A stretch of DNA of 64,000 bases from JALHVH01 sp964585685 (GCA_964585685.1 CAZPEP010000044.1:26669-90668), one strand, 5' to 3'. Positions 40,613 through 49,531 are shown, counted from the stretch's first letter. The notes: generated by a model from the letters alone, not told the origin. Made by a program: numbers and translations.

Positions 40613-43138
40613 CTAGCCGTCCTTCTTTCCGGCGGGATCGACGGGGAGCGACTTCCGGAGGAAGCGGCCGGTGTGGGACCCCTCGACGGCCGCGACCTCC
40701 TCTGGAGTCCCTTGGGCGACGATCCGCCCGCCGTCCTCGCCCCCCTCGGGCCCGAGGTCAATAATATAATCGCAAAACTTGATGACATCAAGGTTGTGTT
40801 CGATGACGAGGACCGTGTTCCCCATCCCCGTGAGCTCCGCGAGAACTTCGAGGAGCTTGCGGACGTCGTCGAAGTGGAGCCCTGTCGTCGGCTCGTCCAA
40901 GAGGTAGAGAGTCCGGCCCGTGCCCTTCCGCCCCAGTTCCTTGGTCAGCTTGATGCGCTGAGCTTCGCCGCCCGAAAGGGTTGGGGCAGGCTGTCCGAGG
41001 CGGACGTATCCCAGTCCGACGCGCTTCAGGGTGGCGAGCTTCCGTTTTAGGGCGGGATCGGTCTTCAGATATTCGTAGGCCTCGTCCACGGTCATCGCGA
41101 GGAAATCGGCGATGTTCCGGCCCTTGTAGGCAACCGCCAGAGTCTCCTTGTTGTACCGCTTCCCCCCGCAGCGGTCGCAGGTCACGAAGACGTCGGGCAG
41201 GAAGTGCATCTCGATCTTCCGGACGCCCGCCCCCTGGCATTCTTCGCACCGGCCGGCTTTGACGTTGAAGCTGAACCGGCCCGAGCCGAATCCCCGGGCC
41301 CTGGCCTCGGGCGTCCGCGCGAAGAGCTCGCGCAGGACCGTGAAGAGCCCCGTGTAGGTCGCCGGGTTGGAGCGCGGCGTCCTACCGATGGGTTTCTGAT
41401 CGACCGAGATGACCTTGTCGATCTGGTCCGCTCCGGTCATGCCGGCGTGGACCCCGGCCTTGTGGCCGGCCTTGTAGAGGGAGTTGACGAGGCTCTTGTA
41501 CAGGATGTCGTGGACAAGGGTGCTCTTCCCCGATCCGGAGACCCCGGTAACGGCCGTCATCACGGACAGGGGGAGTCGGACGTCGATCCCCTTGAGATTG
41601 TGCTCGGTCGCCTTGTGCACGGTCAGCCAGCCCGTCGGGCGCCGCCGCGACGCGGGCACGGGGACGCATTTCTCGCCGCGCAGGTACTGGGCGGTGAGGG
41701 AATCTGAAGACTCCAGAATCTCGGCGAGCGGCCCCTCGGCCACCTTGAATCCCCCGCCTTCGCCCGCGCCGGGCCCGAGGTCCAGGATGTGGTCGGCGGC
41801 CCGGATCGTCTGCTCGTCGTGCTCCACGACGACGATGGTGTTTCCGGCGTCCCGCAGGCCCTTGAGCATGGAGATCAGGCGGCCGTTGTCTCTTTGGTGG
41901 AGCCCGATGGTCGGTTCGTCCAGAACGTAGAGGACCCCCCTCAGCCCGGCGCCGACCTGGGCGGCCAACCGGACCCGCTGGGCCTCCCCGCCCGAGAGGG
42001 AGATCGTGGGCCGACCCAGCTGGAGATAGGACATCCCCAGCCGGTCCATGATCTCGAGGCGGTCGCGGATCTCTTTGACGATCTTCTCGGCCACCTCTCT
42101 CAGGGCCGGCCGGAAGGCGAAGGCCGCCGCTTCCTCCCTCAGGCGGCCGATGGGCAGGTCGGCGAGCTCGATGATGTTCCGGCCCTGGACCTTGACCATC
42201 AGGCTCTCTCTTTTGAGCCGGGCGCCCCCGCACAGGGGACAGACGTCCTCGGTCAGCTTGACCTCCCCCCAATCGTTCTCCGCGGTCCGGGAGCCCAGAC
42301 CGTGGCATTCGGGGCAGGCCCCGTAAGGGCTGTTGAAGGAGAAATTGCGGGGCTCGGGCTCGGGAAGGCTGATCTCGCAGGCCGGGCACCGAAGCCTCAG
42401 GGAGAAATAATGCTCCCTCCCCGTGCCGTTAACGACGAGGACCTCGCCCTCGGAAACATCGACGGCCTTGGCGACGGCCTCGGCCAGCCGGCGGCGGGAG
42501 ATCTCGGAGACTCGGACCTCGTCGACGAGGACCTCGACCGTGTGCTTCCGGGTCTTTTCCAGGGGGATCGGATCGTCCAGGTCCCGTATCGTGCCGTTGA
42601 CGCGGACGCGGAGGAAGCCCTTCTTCCGCAGGCGCTCGAAGAGCCGGTGGTACTCTCCCTTCCGGCCTTTGACCACGGGGGCGAGGATCCTGACGGTCTG
42701 CCCGCGGAACGCGGCCAGGACCCTCGCGAGGATCTGGTCGGGGGTCTGGGGGACGACCTCCTTCCCGCAGCCGGGGCAGTGCGGGGTCCCGGCCCGGGCG
42801 AAGAGCAGGCGCAGCAGGTCGTAAACCTCCGTGATCGTGCCCACCGTCGAGCGGGGGTTCGTCGATATGGTCTTCTGGTCGATGGAGATCGAGGGCGAGA
42901 GGCCCTCGATGGACTCGACCTCCGGCTTCTCCATCTGCTCGATGAACTGACGGGCGTAGGTCGATAGGCACTCGATATAGCGGCGCTGGCCCTCGGCGAA
43001 CAGGGTGTCGAAGGCGAAGGAGGATTTCCCCGAGCCGCTCGGGCCCGTGACGACGACGAGCCGGTTCCTGGGCAAATCGACGTCGATCCGCTTCAGGTTG
43101 TGCTGGGCGGCCTTACGGACCTTGATCTCTTGGAGCAT
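40613..43138 (-). CDS. uvrA: Excinuclease ABC subunit A without insertion domain
   Basis: 841 residues, about 100 shorter than typical UvrA. First ATPase: Walker A TGPSGSGKS (31-39). The UvrB-binding domain is present (about 115-225). Zinc module I keeps CPAC..., then GACPECHGLGSR is joined to CPLCGGARLKRES by only about 15 residues, whereas E. coli has about 110; this is the DNA-contacting insertion domain. The second ATPase is complete (VTGVSGSGKST, CEECQGAG, SGGEAQRIKL). It recognises bulky DNA damage with UvrB. ATG 43138 lies about 2 bases after the predicted transcription start; longer upstream readings overlap the divergent aminotransferase. Confidence 0.95.
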   Translation of the reverse strand: MLQEIKVRKAAQHNLKRIDVDLPRNRLVVVTGPSGSGKSSFAFDTLFAEGQRRYIECLSTYARQFIEQMEKPEVESIEGLSPSISIDQKTISTNPRSTVGTITEVYDLLRLLFARAGTPHCPGCGKEVVPQTPDQILARVLAAFRGQTVRILAPVVKGRKGEYHRLFERLRKKGFLRVRVNGTIRDLDDPIPLEKTRKHTVEVLVDEVRVSEISRRRLAEAVAKAVDVSEGEVLVVNGTGREHYFSLRLRCPACEISLPEPEPRNFSFNSPYGACPECHGLGSRTAENDWGEVKLTEDVCPLCGGARLKRESLMVKVQGRNIIELADLPIGRLREEAAAFAFRPALREVAEKIVKEIRDRLEIMDRLGMSYLQLGRPTISLSGGEAQRVRLAAQVGAGLRGVLYVLDEPTIGLHQRDNGRLISMLKGLRDAGNTIVVVEHDEQTIRAADHILDLGPGAGEGGGFKVAEGPLAEILESSDSLTAQYLRGEKCVPVPASRRRPTGWLTVHKATEHNLKGIDVRLPLSVMTAVTGVSGSGKSTLVHDILYKSLVNSLYKAGHKAGVHAGMTGADQIDKVISVDQKPIGRTPRSNPATYTGLFTVLRELFARTPEARARGFGSGRFSFNVKAGRCEECQGAGVRKIEMHFLPDVFVTCDRCGGKRYNKETLAVAYKGRNIADFLAMTVDEAYEYLKTDPALKRKLATLKRVGLGYVRLGQPAPTLSGGEAQRIKLTKELGRKGTGRTLYLLDEPTTGLHFDDVRKLLEVLAELTGMGNTVLVIEHNLDVIKFCDYIIDLGPEGGEDGGRIVAQGTPEEVAAVEGSHTGRFLRKSLPVDPAGKKDG

Positions 43139-43146
43139 AACTTTAT

Positions 43147-43155
43147 ATTCTATCA
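43147..43155 (-). promoter_or_regulatory. Extended -10 promoter, near-leaderless uvrA transcript
   Basis: Minus-strand TGATAGAAT (-10 at plus 43147-43152). Predicted start 43140, two bases before ATG 43138; no ribosome site. No LexA-like palindrome is visible around it. Confidence 0.5.
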
Positions 43156-43215
43156 CATTCGGGCCGCTTTCATCCCGGGCGGGCGGGCGCCCGCGCGCCG
43201 GGCTTCCCGGAAATC

Positions 43216-43224
43216 TGCTATAAT
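43216..43224 (+). promoter_or_regulatory. Extended -10 promoter for the aminotransferase
   Basis: TGCTATAAT with a perfect -10 box at 43219-43224. The leader of about 22 bases carries a strong AAAGGAGG (43238-43245) before ATG 43253, the conventional arrangement. Confidence 0.6.
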
Positions 43225-43252
43225 TGGCTTTCGGAACAAAGGAGGCTTCGCC

Positions 43253-44461
43253 ATGGCATTTCCCGACGAAACCCTGTCCCGGACGACACGCTCGATGGGC
43301 GTTTCGTTCATCCGCGAGATGCTGAAGGCGACGAAAGGCGTCGAGGGGATGATCTCGCTCGCCGGCGGCTTGCCGAGCCCCGAGTCCTTCCCCGCGAACC
43401 TGCTGGCCGGCCTGTTCCAGGAGGTGGTCGCGACCGAGGGAGTGGACGTCCTCCAGTACGGCCCGACCGAAGGCGACCCCGTCCTTAAGAGGGAGATCCT
43501 CCGCCACGAAGACGAGCCCGGCGTCGGTCCCGACGAGATCATCATCACCGAGGGGGCGACCAACTCCATCTATCTTTTCGCCCGGGCGGTCCTTGACCCG
43601 GGGGACGTCGTCGTCTGCGAGGCGCCCTCCTTCAGCGGCTCCCTGGTCGCCCTCGAGGCCTGCGGAGCGGAGCTCGCGCCCGTGCCCATGGACGAAGAAG
43701 GGCTCATCGTCGACCGCGTCCGGGAGACCGTCGCCGCCATGAAGGCCCGGGGCCGGAAGGTCAAGTTCATCTACGCCATTCCCGAATTCCAGAACCCGAG
43801 CGGGCGGACGATGAGCCTGGCCCGCCGGCTGGAGCTCATCCGCGTCTCGCGCGAGGCAGGGGTCCTCATTCTCGAGGACCAACCATACCGGGACCTTCGC
43901 TTCTACGGTCCCCGACTCGGGAGCCTCTGGAATCTGGCCCGCTCCGAGTTCGCCGATGACCGGACCGTCACGATTTGCAAGTCCTTCTCCAAGATCCTCG
44001 GGCCGGGACTGCGTCTCGGGTTCGCCGTCGGGCCGCCCGCTCTCATCTCGGCCATGGCCCGATGGTCCCAGAAGATCATCGTTGCGCCGGAGGGGGTCGT
44101 CCAGCGAGTGGTCGCACGCTTCCTGGAACGCAGATTCATGGGCCCGCACATCGAACGCATCAAGGGGCTTTATCGCGCGAAACGAGACGTCATCCTGTCC
44201 GCGCTGAAGGATACGATGCCGCCTCACATCCGGTGGACCGAGCCCGAGGGCGGACTGTTCATCTGGGTCACCTGCCCCGAGGGGATGGACACCGATGCCC
44301 TCTTCGGTAGAGCGATCGAGGCCGGCGTAGCCTATATCCCCGGGAGCAAGTTCTACCCGACCGGAGCGGAGCGGAGGAACGAGATGCGGCTGAATTTTTC
44401 CTATGCGCCTCCGGCCGACCTCCGGGAAGGCGTAACCCGTCTCGCCCGCCTTCTGGCCTGA
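43253..44461 (+). CDS. PLP-dependent aminotransferase (class I/II, 2-aminoadipate transaminase-like)
   Basis: 402 residues, fold type I. Substrate and cofactor motifs: ISLAGGLPSPESFP (about 33-46), YGPTEGDPVLKREI, IPEFQNPSGR (Asn-Pro) and the PLP lysine in TICKSFSKILGPGLRLGF near residue 245. It resembles the LysN/ARO8/KAT-II group, which transfers amino groups from 2-aminoadipate, aromatic or branched residues. Specificity is not readable; a link to the lysine dehydrogenase-like gene at 1734 would be speculative. Confidence 0.85.
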   Translation: MAFPDETLSRTTRSMGVSFIREMLKATKGVEGMISLAGGLPSPESFPANLLAGLFQEVVATEGVDVLQYGPTEGDPVLKREILRHEDEPGVGPDEIIITEGATNSIYLFARAVLDPGDVVVCEAPSFSGSLVALEACGAELAPVPMDEEGLIVDRVRETVAAMKARGRKVKFIYAIPEFQNPSGRTMSLARRLELIRVSREAGVLILEDQPYRDLRFYGPRLGSLWNLARSEFADDRTVTICKSFSKILGPGLRLGFAVGPPALISAMARWSQKIIVAPEGVVQRVVARFLERRFMGPHIERIKGLYRAKRDVILSALKDTMPPHIRWTEPEGGLFIWVTCPEGMDTDALFGRAIEAGVAYIPGSKFYPTGAERRNEMRLNFSYAPPADLREGVTRLARLLA

Positions 44462-44491
44462 TGCGCCGGCGGCGTCGCGCCCGAGGGTTCA

Positions 44492-44520
44492 TTGACCTAC
44501 CCGCCGCGTTCGGCTAAGAT
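44492..44520 (+). promoter_or_regulatory. Promoter, near-leaderless helicase transcript
   Basis: TTGACC at 44492-44497 and TAAGAT at 44515-44520, spacer 17. Predicted start 44527, three bases before ATG 44530. Confidence 0.55.
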
Positions 44521-44529
44521 GAACCCGAC

Positions 44530-46875
44530 ATGTCCCGGGAAGAAGACCTTCTCAAATCCCTCGACCTCCTCCAGGCCCTGGGCCTGAAGAACGATTCCAT
44601 CACGGCCATAAAGCACCTGCCCGCCCGGGAGGCCCGGACCGCGGACTACCCTGACGACGCCGAGCCGTCCTTGGTCAGGGCCCTCAAGGAGAAGGGGTAC
44701 GGGACCCTCTACTCGCATCAGCGGAGCTCCTGGGAGGCCCTGCGGCAGGGCCGGAACATCGCGGTCGTGACCCCCACGGCCTCCGGGAAAACGCTCTGCT
44801 ACAACCTCCCCGTCCTGGACGCCATCATCCGCGACCCGTCGAGCCGGGCCATCTACCTCTTTCCGACCAAGGCCCTGGCCCAAGATCAGCGGGCGGAGCT
44901 CGACGAAATCACCAAGCTTCTCTCTTCCGAGCTCCGCATCTTCACCTACGACGGAGACACGCCGCAGGACGCCCGGCGGGCCATCCGGGCCCAGGGCCAC
45001 ATCATCCTGACCAACCCGGACATGCTTCATTCGGGCATCCTGCCGCACCACACGAAGTGGATCAAGCTCTTCGAGAACCTGAAGTACATCGTCATCGACG
45101 AGCTCCATAACTACCGGGGCATATTCGGAAGCCACCTGGCCAACATCCTGCGCCGTCTCAAGCGGGTCGCCTCGTTCTACGGCTCGAACCCCCAGTTCAT
45201 CCTGTGCACGGCGACCATCGCCAATCCGAAAGAGATGGCCGAGAAGATGATCGAGGCCCCCGTGACCCTGGTCGACGACAACGGCGCCCCGCGGGGCGAG
45301 AAGCACTTCGTCTTCTACACGCCGCCCATCGTCAACGAGGCCCTGGGCATCCGGCGCTCGTACGTCAACGAGTCCCGGCGTATCGCTGCGCTCTTCCTCC
45401 AGCACAACCTCCAGACCATCGTCTTTGCCCAGAGCCGCCTCATCACCGAGGTCCTCCTCACCTACCTCAAGCAGGACATCGAGAAGACCATCAAGGACGA
45501 GGGGCTCATCCGCGGCTACCGCGGCGGCTACCTGCCCCTGGTCCGGCGCGAGATCGAGAAGGGCCTCCGCGAAGGGAAGATCCTCGGCGTCGTCTCAACG
45601 AACGCCCTCGAGCTCGGCATCGACATCGGGACCCTCGACGTCGCCGTGCTCGCCGGTTATCCCGGCACCATTGCCTCGACCTGGCAGAGGGCGGGCCGGG
45701 CCGGCCGGAAGACGGGCCGCTCGGCCGCGGTCCTCGTCGCCTCGAGCTCGCCCCTCGACCAGTTCATCGTCAACCACCCGGAATATTTCTTCACCAGCCC
45801 GCCGGAGAACGCTCTCATCAACCCGGACAACCTCTCCATCATGGTCAGCCACGTCGAATGCGGCGCCTTCGAGCTGCCCTTCCAGGAGGGGGAGAAGTTC
45901 GGGACGACGGAGATCGGCGAGATCCTGAAGTTCCTCGAGGAGGAGAAGCTCCTCCACCGCTCGAAGGACAAATGGTACTGGACCTCCGACGCCTACCCCG
46001 CCGACGGGGTCAGCCTCCGGAGCATCAGCTCGGACAATTTCGTCGTCGTCGACCAGACCGGGAAGGCACGCGTCATCGCCGAGGTGGATTTCAGCTCCGC
46101 CCTGACGACGCTCCACGAGAAGGCCATCTACATGTGCGAGGGCGAGCAGTACTACGTCGAGAAGCTGGACTACGAACAGCGCAAGGCCTACGTCAAGAAG
46201 ACCGACGTCGATTATTACACGGACGCCATCGACTACACCAAGATAAAGATCCTGGACCAGTTCGATAAAGCTGTTCTCGGACGGGCCCGTGTCGCCCATG
46301 GCGAGGTCCACGTCGCGACGCAGGTCGTGGGCTTCAAGAAGATCAAGTTCCACACCGGGGAGAACGTCGGGGCCGGCGACCTCAGCCTGCCGCAGAACGA
46401 GATGCACACGACCGCCTGGTGGCTGACGGTTCCCTCGGACGTGCTCCAGACCCTCGACTACACGCCGGAACAGCGCGTCAACGGCATCTTCGGCCTCTCC
46501 TACCTCCTCCACCACCTCGCGCCGCTGTTCCTGATGTGCGACGTCCACGACATCGGCGTCTCGATCGGCGACAACGCGACCGGCGAGTCATTACCGCCCC
46601 GGGACATCGCGGCCCGGGCGGGCGCCAGCGAGGAGGGCCCCGTCGTCGAGGCCGAGGAATTCGAGCCCAACATCTTCATCTACGACAACTTCCCCGGCGG
46701 CATCGGCCTGAGCCCCGCCCTGTTTCTGCTCGAGAAAAAACTCCTCGAGCACGGCCTCAAGACCATCGAGATCTGTCCCTGCAAGGACGGCTGTCCCTCC
46801 TGCGTCGGCCCGACCAAGGAAAGCGGCCGCCTGGCCAAGCCGGTCGCGCTGGAGATATTGAAGAAGTTGGTTTGA
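44530..46875 (+). CDS. DEAD/DEAH-box helicase with DUF1998 C-terminus (YprA/MrfA/Hrq1-like)
   Basis: 781 residues, SF2 helicase. Walker A TPTASGKT (about 81-88), DExH box VIDELHNYRG, motif III CTATI, and motif VI in QRAGRAGR. The C-terminal DUF1998-type domain holds four Cys in CPCKDGCPSCVG (near the end). Bacillus YprA (MrfA) with this layout removes mitomycin C lesions together with the nuclease MrfB; no MrfB gene is adjacent here. A strong hairpin follows the stop codon directly. Confidence 0.9.
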   Translation: MSREEDLLKSLDLLQALGLKNDSITAIKHLPAREARTADYPDDAEPSLVRALKEKGYGTLYSHQRSSWEALRQGRNIAVVTPTASGKTLCYNLPVLDAIIRDPSSRAIYLFPTKALAQDQRAELDEITKLLSSELRIFTYDGDTPQDARRAIRAQGHIILTNPDMLHSGILPHHTKWIKLFENLKYIVIDELHNYRGIFGSHLANILRRLKRVASFYGSNPQFILCTATIANPKEMAEKMIEAPVTLVDDNGAPRGEKHFVFYTPPIVNEALGIRRSYVNESRRIAALFLQHNLQTIVFAQSRLITEVLLTYLKQDIEKTIKDEGLIRGYRGGYLPLVRREIEKGLREGKILGVVSTNALELGIDIGTLDVAVLAGYPGTIASTWQRAGRAGRKTGRSAAVLVASSSPLDQFIVNHPEYFFTSPPENALINPDNLSIMVSHVECGAFELPFQEGEKFGTTEIGEILKFLEEEKLLHRSKDKWYWTSDAYPADGVSLRSISSDNFVVVDQTGKARVIAEVDFSSALTTLHEKAIYMCEGEQYYVEKLDYEQRKAYVKKTDVDYYTDAIDYTKIKILDQFDKAVLGRARVAHGEVHVATQVVGFKKIKFHTGENVGAGDLSLPQNEMHTTAWWLTVPSDVLQTLDYTPEQRVNGIFGLSYLLHHLAPLFLMCDVHDIGVSIGDNATGESLPPRDIAARAGASEEGPVVEAEEFEPNIFIYDNFPGGIGLSPALFLLEKKLLEHGLKTIEICPCKDGCPSCVGPTKESGRLAKPVALEILKKLV

Positions 46876-46906
46876 AAATGGGGACCATAACGCGCGGTCC
46901 CCATTT
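46876..46906 (+). terminator. Terminator hairpin after the helicase gene
   Basis: Perfect 11-base stem AAATGGGGACC/GGTCCCCATTT with a 9-base loop, starting at the first base after the stop codon and followed by CTATCTT. The A/T ends make it work from either direction. Confidence 0.7.
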
Positions 46907-46943
46907 CTATCTTAATAGAACGGCATGAAGATGAATAGAGATT

Positions 46944-47382
46944 CTAATGAGTTCTCAGAATGGCTTGGGCTCGTTCGAGAAGTTTCCCCGCGGTTTCAAT
47001 GACATCCTGGGCGCCGCGTTCGGAGAACTTGAGGCCGTAATCCGCCTCCTGACGTAAATACATGCCGTGCTCGAACTCCAAGATAAGTGAGCGCTCGATC
47101 TCATTCACATATAGCTCACCGATGGCCACCAGGAGCGCCCAATGACTCTTCTCCCTATAGCCCTTTTCATAGAGCAGGGCCCTTGCACTGTGGAACATCG
47201 AATAATAGCCTTGAATAGTCGCCCACTTGAACTTAATTTAGTCCAAGAGATTCCTTTGCGTCAGTTAGATCCGACTTCGAAGCCGCGATCTCTTTCAAAA
47301 CCAGCTTGCGATCTGTGGTGATCCTCGTCAGCTTGCGCTCATCGAGCAGTTTCTTCAGTTTGGAGTTCAGATCCGTTCCCAT
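46944..47382 (-). pseudogene. HEPN-domain gene broken by a single frameshift (MNT/HEPN partner)
   Basis: Two frames together spell one HEPN protein. ATG 47382 reads 49 codons (MGTDLNSKLKKLLDER... to DAKESLGLN) and hits TAA. One base out of frame, the reading continues at once as FKWATIQGYYSMFHSARALL and GYREKSHW (conserved Arg/His) to the stop at 46944-46946. A single extra A or T in the TAAATTAAG region, around 47236-47243, explains it. The start overlaps the MNT gene by 16 bases, as in intact MNT/HEPN operons. The break could be real inactivation or a base-call error. A second-frame ATG at 47198 could yield only the C-terminal 84 residues. Confidence 0.75.
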
Positions 47383-47909
47383 AACGTGATTCCCCGGTCT
47401 ATCCTCTCAAAAAGCGGCTTGTCTTCTTTCTTTATCTTCATGAATTCGGAGAGATCGACGATGATGGGAGCGATCGGCCTCCGGTTCTGCCGGTTGAAGG
47501 CACTGATCCGTTCCTTCACAAAGGGTTTTTCGTCGGTGACAAGAAGGAGGTCGATGTCGCTTTCTGCGACGTCCGTTCCCTCCGCGCAACTGCCGAAGAG
47601 GATAGCCTTCTTGACACCTTCTCGAAGCTCTTGGATGAACGGCCTCAATTTCCAAACGTTGGACAGGACTTTCATCTGTTTTACGAACGGGTCGTCCGCG
47701 TTCAAGCGGTAAAAAACCATCCGGCCTTTCTTGTTCCTTTTGAGAAGCGCAAGCTCAGCGAAGCGCCGAAGAATCCTATTGGCGGAGCCTTTGCTGATCC
47801 CCACGTTCCTCAGAACTTCCCGCTCATGGAATTCCCCCATAGGATCGGCCAAGAAGAACGCCAGGACTTTTAGGCTTGTCGGCGTTATAAAGTCCATTAT
47901 TTGGGGCAT
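47367..47909 (-). CDS. MNT-family nucleotidyltransferase with N-terminal winged helix (antitoxin-like)
   Basis: 180 residues. An N-terminal winged helix (about 10-75: FHEREVLRNVGISKGSANRILRR) suggests DNA binding and autoregulation. The minimal nucleotidyltransferase core follows with GSCAEGTD and the metal pair DID in AILFGSCAEGTDVAESDID (about 103-121). Such MNT proteins neutralise HEPN ribonuclease toxins by adenylylation. It overlaps the HEPN gene, and is encoded in DNA with noticeably lower GC than its surroundings, suggesting transfer. The ATG at 47909 has no ribosome site; ATG 47897 is an alternative. Confidence 0.82.
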   Translation of the reverse strand: MPQIMDFITPTSLKVLAFFLADPMGEFHEREVLRNVGISKGSANRILRRFAELALLKRNKKGRMVFYRLNADDPFVKQMKVLSNVWKLRPFIQELREGVKKAILFGSCAEGTDVAESDIDLLLVTDEKPFVKERISAFNRQNRRPIAPIIVDLSEFMKIKKEDKPLFERIDRGITLWERI

Positions 47910-47928
47910 ATGCTCAATAAATTATGCC
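47905..47928 (-). promoter_or_regulatory. Inverted repeat over the MNT start, possible operator
   Basis: GGCATA at 47905-47910 and TATGCC at 47923-47928 form a palindrome with 12 bases between the arms. It covers the MNT start codon and a CATAAT box. It is suitably placed for autorepression by the winged helix of the MNT protein, which is inferred. Confidence 0.35.
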
Positions 47929-47933
47929 GTAAG

Positions 47934-47961
47934 CTTATCGCTCCTCGGGGGCGCTTGTCAA
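47934..47961 (-). promoter_or_regulatory. Promoter of the MNT/HEPN pair
   Basis: Minus-strand TTGACA (plus 47956-47961) and GATAAG (plus 47934-47939), 16-base spacer. A CATAAT closer to the gene (plus 47921-47926) is an alternative -10 box without a -35 partner. The rest of 47962-48046 shows nothing else. Confidence 0.45.
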
Positions 47962-48046
47962 GCCGATCCCTTGTCTCGCCCTTTGGATACCCGAACCCTT
48001 CATGACATCGTCTGAAGATCTTCGGAAGAATCCCCAGAGGAAAAGC

Positions 48047-48940
48047 TCATTCCGCCCGGCCGCGGAGGAGCCAGTCGCGGATATCCGAGGTCAGCTTCGC
48101 ACGGACGGAACCGAAACCGTGGTCGGCGTGGTAGACGAGGAACGTCACGTCGGCCGCGCCGGAGCGTTTCAAAGCGCGGTAGAAAGGCAGGAGGAACTGG
48201 TCGACGGTGGCCTGGGTGTCCTCCCACCCGCCGATGATCAGGATGGCTCGGTCCGCGAGCTTGGCGGCGTTCTCCCTCGATCCGTAGATGTCCTGATGCT
48301 CGAGGAGTTCCCGGAGGTCCGCTTCCAGGTCGAAGCGGGCCGGCCCCGCCGGGGCCCGCGTCCCGAGGAGCATCTTGCGGATGGCCTCGGCCATCTCGGG
48401 ATTCCGCTGGAGCTCGCGGATGAATTCCCCGTGGTCGTTCCCGGCGATCGAGATCACGCGACGGATTTGCGGATCTTTCGCGGCGTAGGCCATGGCCATG
48501 CCGCCGCCGTTGCTATGTCCCCCCAGGGCAATCTTCCCGGGGTCGATGTTGAAGCGCTTGCGAATCTCCGGCGTCGTCACCCAACGAACTGCGGCTCCGA
48601 TGTCCAACAGGGTCCCGGGGAATGTCGCGGTCCCCTCGCTTTCGTACAGGCCGCGCGGATTGAACGTGAGGACGTTGACGCCCTGCGGCGCGAGCAAGGC
48701 GCCCAGGCCGAGCACGTCATCGGGATTTCCCGGCCAGCCGGGGACGAGGACCAGCGTCACGGGATCGTCGTCGGTTCCCGGAAAGAACCTGCCGCGCACG
48801 ACCTCCCCTTCGCTGAGGAACTCGACGCGAACGGGCTCTTTCGCCTGATCTCCCGCGACCATGGGCTGCGCGAAAAGCGCAAAAACAGCGGCCGCTACGG
48901 CCGACATGGAAACGGCGGAACGGGCATACGATCGGCTCAT
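48047..48940 (-). CDS. Exported alpha/beta hydrolase
   Basis: 297 residues with a signal peptide (about 1-30, AVFALFAQPMVAG). Alpha/beta fold: oxyanion strand LVLVPGWPGNPDD, nucleophile elbow GGHSNGGG (Ser near 143), Asp in the GGWED region and catalytic His in HADHGF near 275. Likely an ester or peptide hydrolase of the dienelactone hydrolase/Xaa-Pro peptidase superfamily; substrate unknown. It is 13 bases downstream of the NTF2-like gene, in the same transcript. Confidence 0.78.
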   Translation of the reverse strand: MSRSYARSAVSMSAVAAAVFALFAQPMVAGDQAKEPVRVEFLSEGEVVRGRFFPGTDDDPVTLVLVPGWPGNPDDVLGLGALLAPQGVNVLTFNPRGLYESEGTATFPGTLLDIGAAVRWVTTPEIRKRFNIDPGKIALGGHSNGGGMAMAYAAKDPQIRRVISIAGNDHGEFIRELQRNPEMAEAIRKMLLGTRAPAGPARFDLEADLRELLEHQDIYGSRENAAKLADRAILIIGGWEDTQATVDQFLLPFYRALKRSGAADVTFLVYHADHGFGSVRAKLTSDIRDWLLRGRAE

Positions 48941-48953
48941 GGTGTTTCCCGCG

Positions 48954-49379
48954 CTACAGCGCGCCCCAATTGCGCCGGAAATTGTCCCCGAGGTCGAAGA
49001 TGAAGTCCTTCACATAGATGACCTTGCCGCGATCGATAGTGACGACCGTCACGCCGCTGTTAGTCCCAACCCGTCCGGCCCGGTTGGTGAGCCGGAGGTC
49101 CCAATGCACGGCGCCGACGTTGCTTCCGCGCAGGTCGAAGATGTTCCGGACGCAGATGTCGTGGACATCGAATCCGATCTCCGGGAATTGTTCGAAGAAG
49201 CGGCGGAACCAGCCTTCGACGGCCGCCCGCCCCCGGAACGTCCCGCTCTCGGGAATGTCCCCCGGATAGACGAACACTCCGTCGTCTCGCCAAACCGCCA
49301 TGAACTTCGCCAGGTCATGACGATTCAGGGCGTCGAAAGCCGCCGCCAGGGCCTTTTTGGCCATAATGGCTCCTATCAT
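48954..49379 (-). CDS. SnoaL/NTF2-like protein
   Basis: 141 residues, ketosteroid-isomerase-type cone fold: helix AAFDALNRHDLAKFMAVW, then YPGDIPESGTFRGRAAVEGWF (about 54-74) and terminal beta strands. No metal or catalytic dyad can be named confidently; relatives are small-molecule isomerases, hydrolases or binding proteins. A good ribosome site (AAAGGAGG) precedes ATG 49379. An in-frame ATG a few codons later is possible. Confidence 0.75.
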   Translation of the reverse strand: MIGAIMAKKALAAAFDALNRHDLAKFMAVWRDDGVFVYPGDIPESGTFRGRAAVEGWFRRFFEQFPEIGFDVHDICVRNIFDLRGSNVGAVHWDLRLTNRAGRVGTNSGVTVVTIDRGKVIYVKDFIFDLGDNFRRNWGAL

Positions 49380-49497
49380 TTTCCCCTCCTTTCGGGGCCG
49401 ATCTGCGGGGCTTGATGGAGCCTGCGCCGATGGAGGCAGCGGACGAACGCTCCGCGGCCCAAATCAAGAACGCCGGTGTTCATCCCCGAATAGGACG

Positions 49498-49526
49498 ACG
49501 CTATCACCGACCCCGGGCGATGTCAA
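49498..49526 (-). promoter_or_regulatory. Promoter for the NTF2-like/hydrolase unit
   Basis: Minus-strand TTGACA (plus 49521-49526) and TAGCGT (plus 49498-49503), spacer 17. It lies in the 152-base gap before the RluA-like gene. Leader about 110 bases. Confidence 0.45.
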
Positions 49527-49531
49527 CATCC

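Noticed and set aside
43139..44227. N-terminal extension of UvrA across the divergent aminotransferase
   Set aside because: The extra sequence is antisense to a clear aminotransferase and is not UvrA-like; MLQEIKVRKAAQHNLK is the expected N-terminus.
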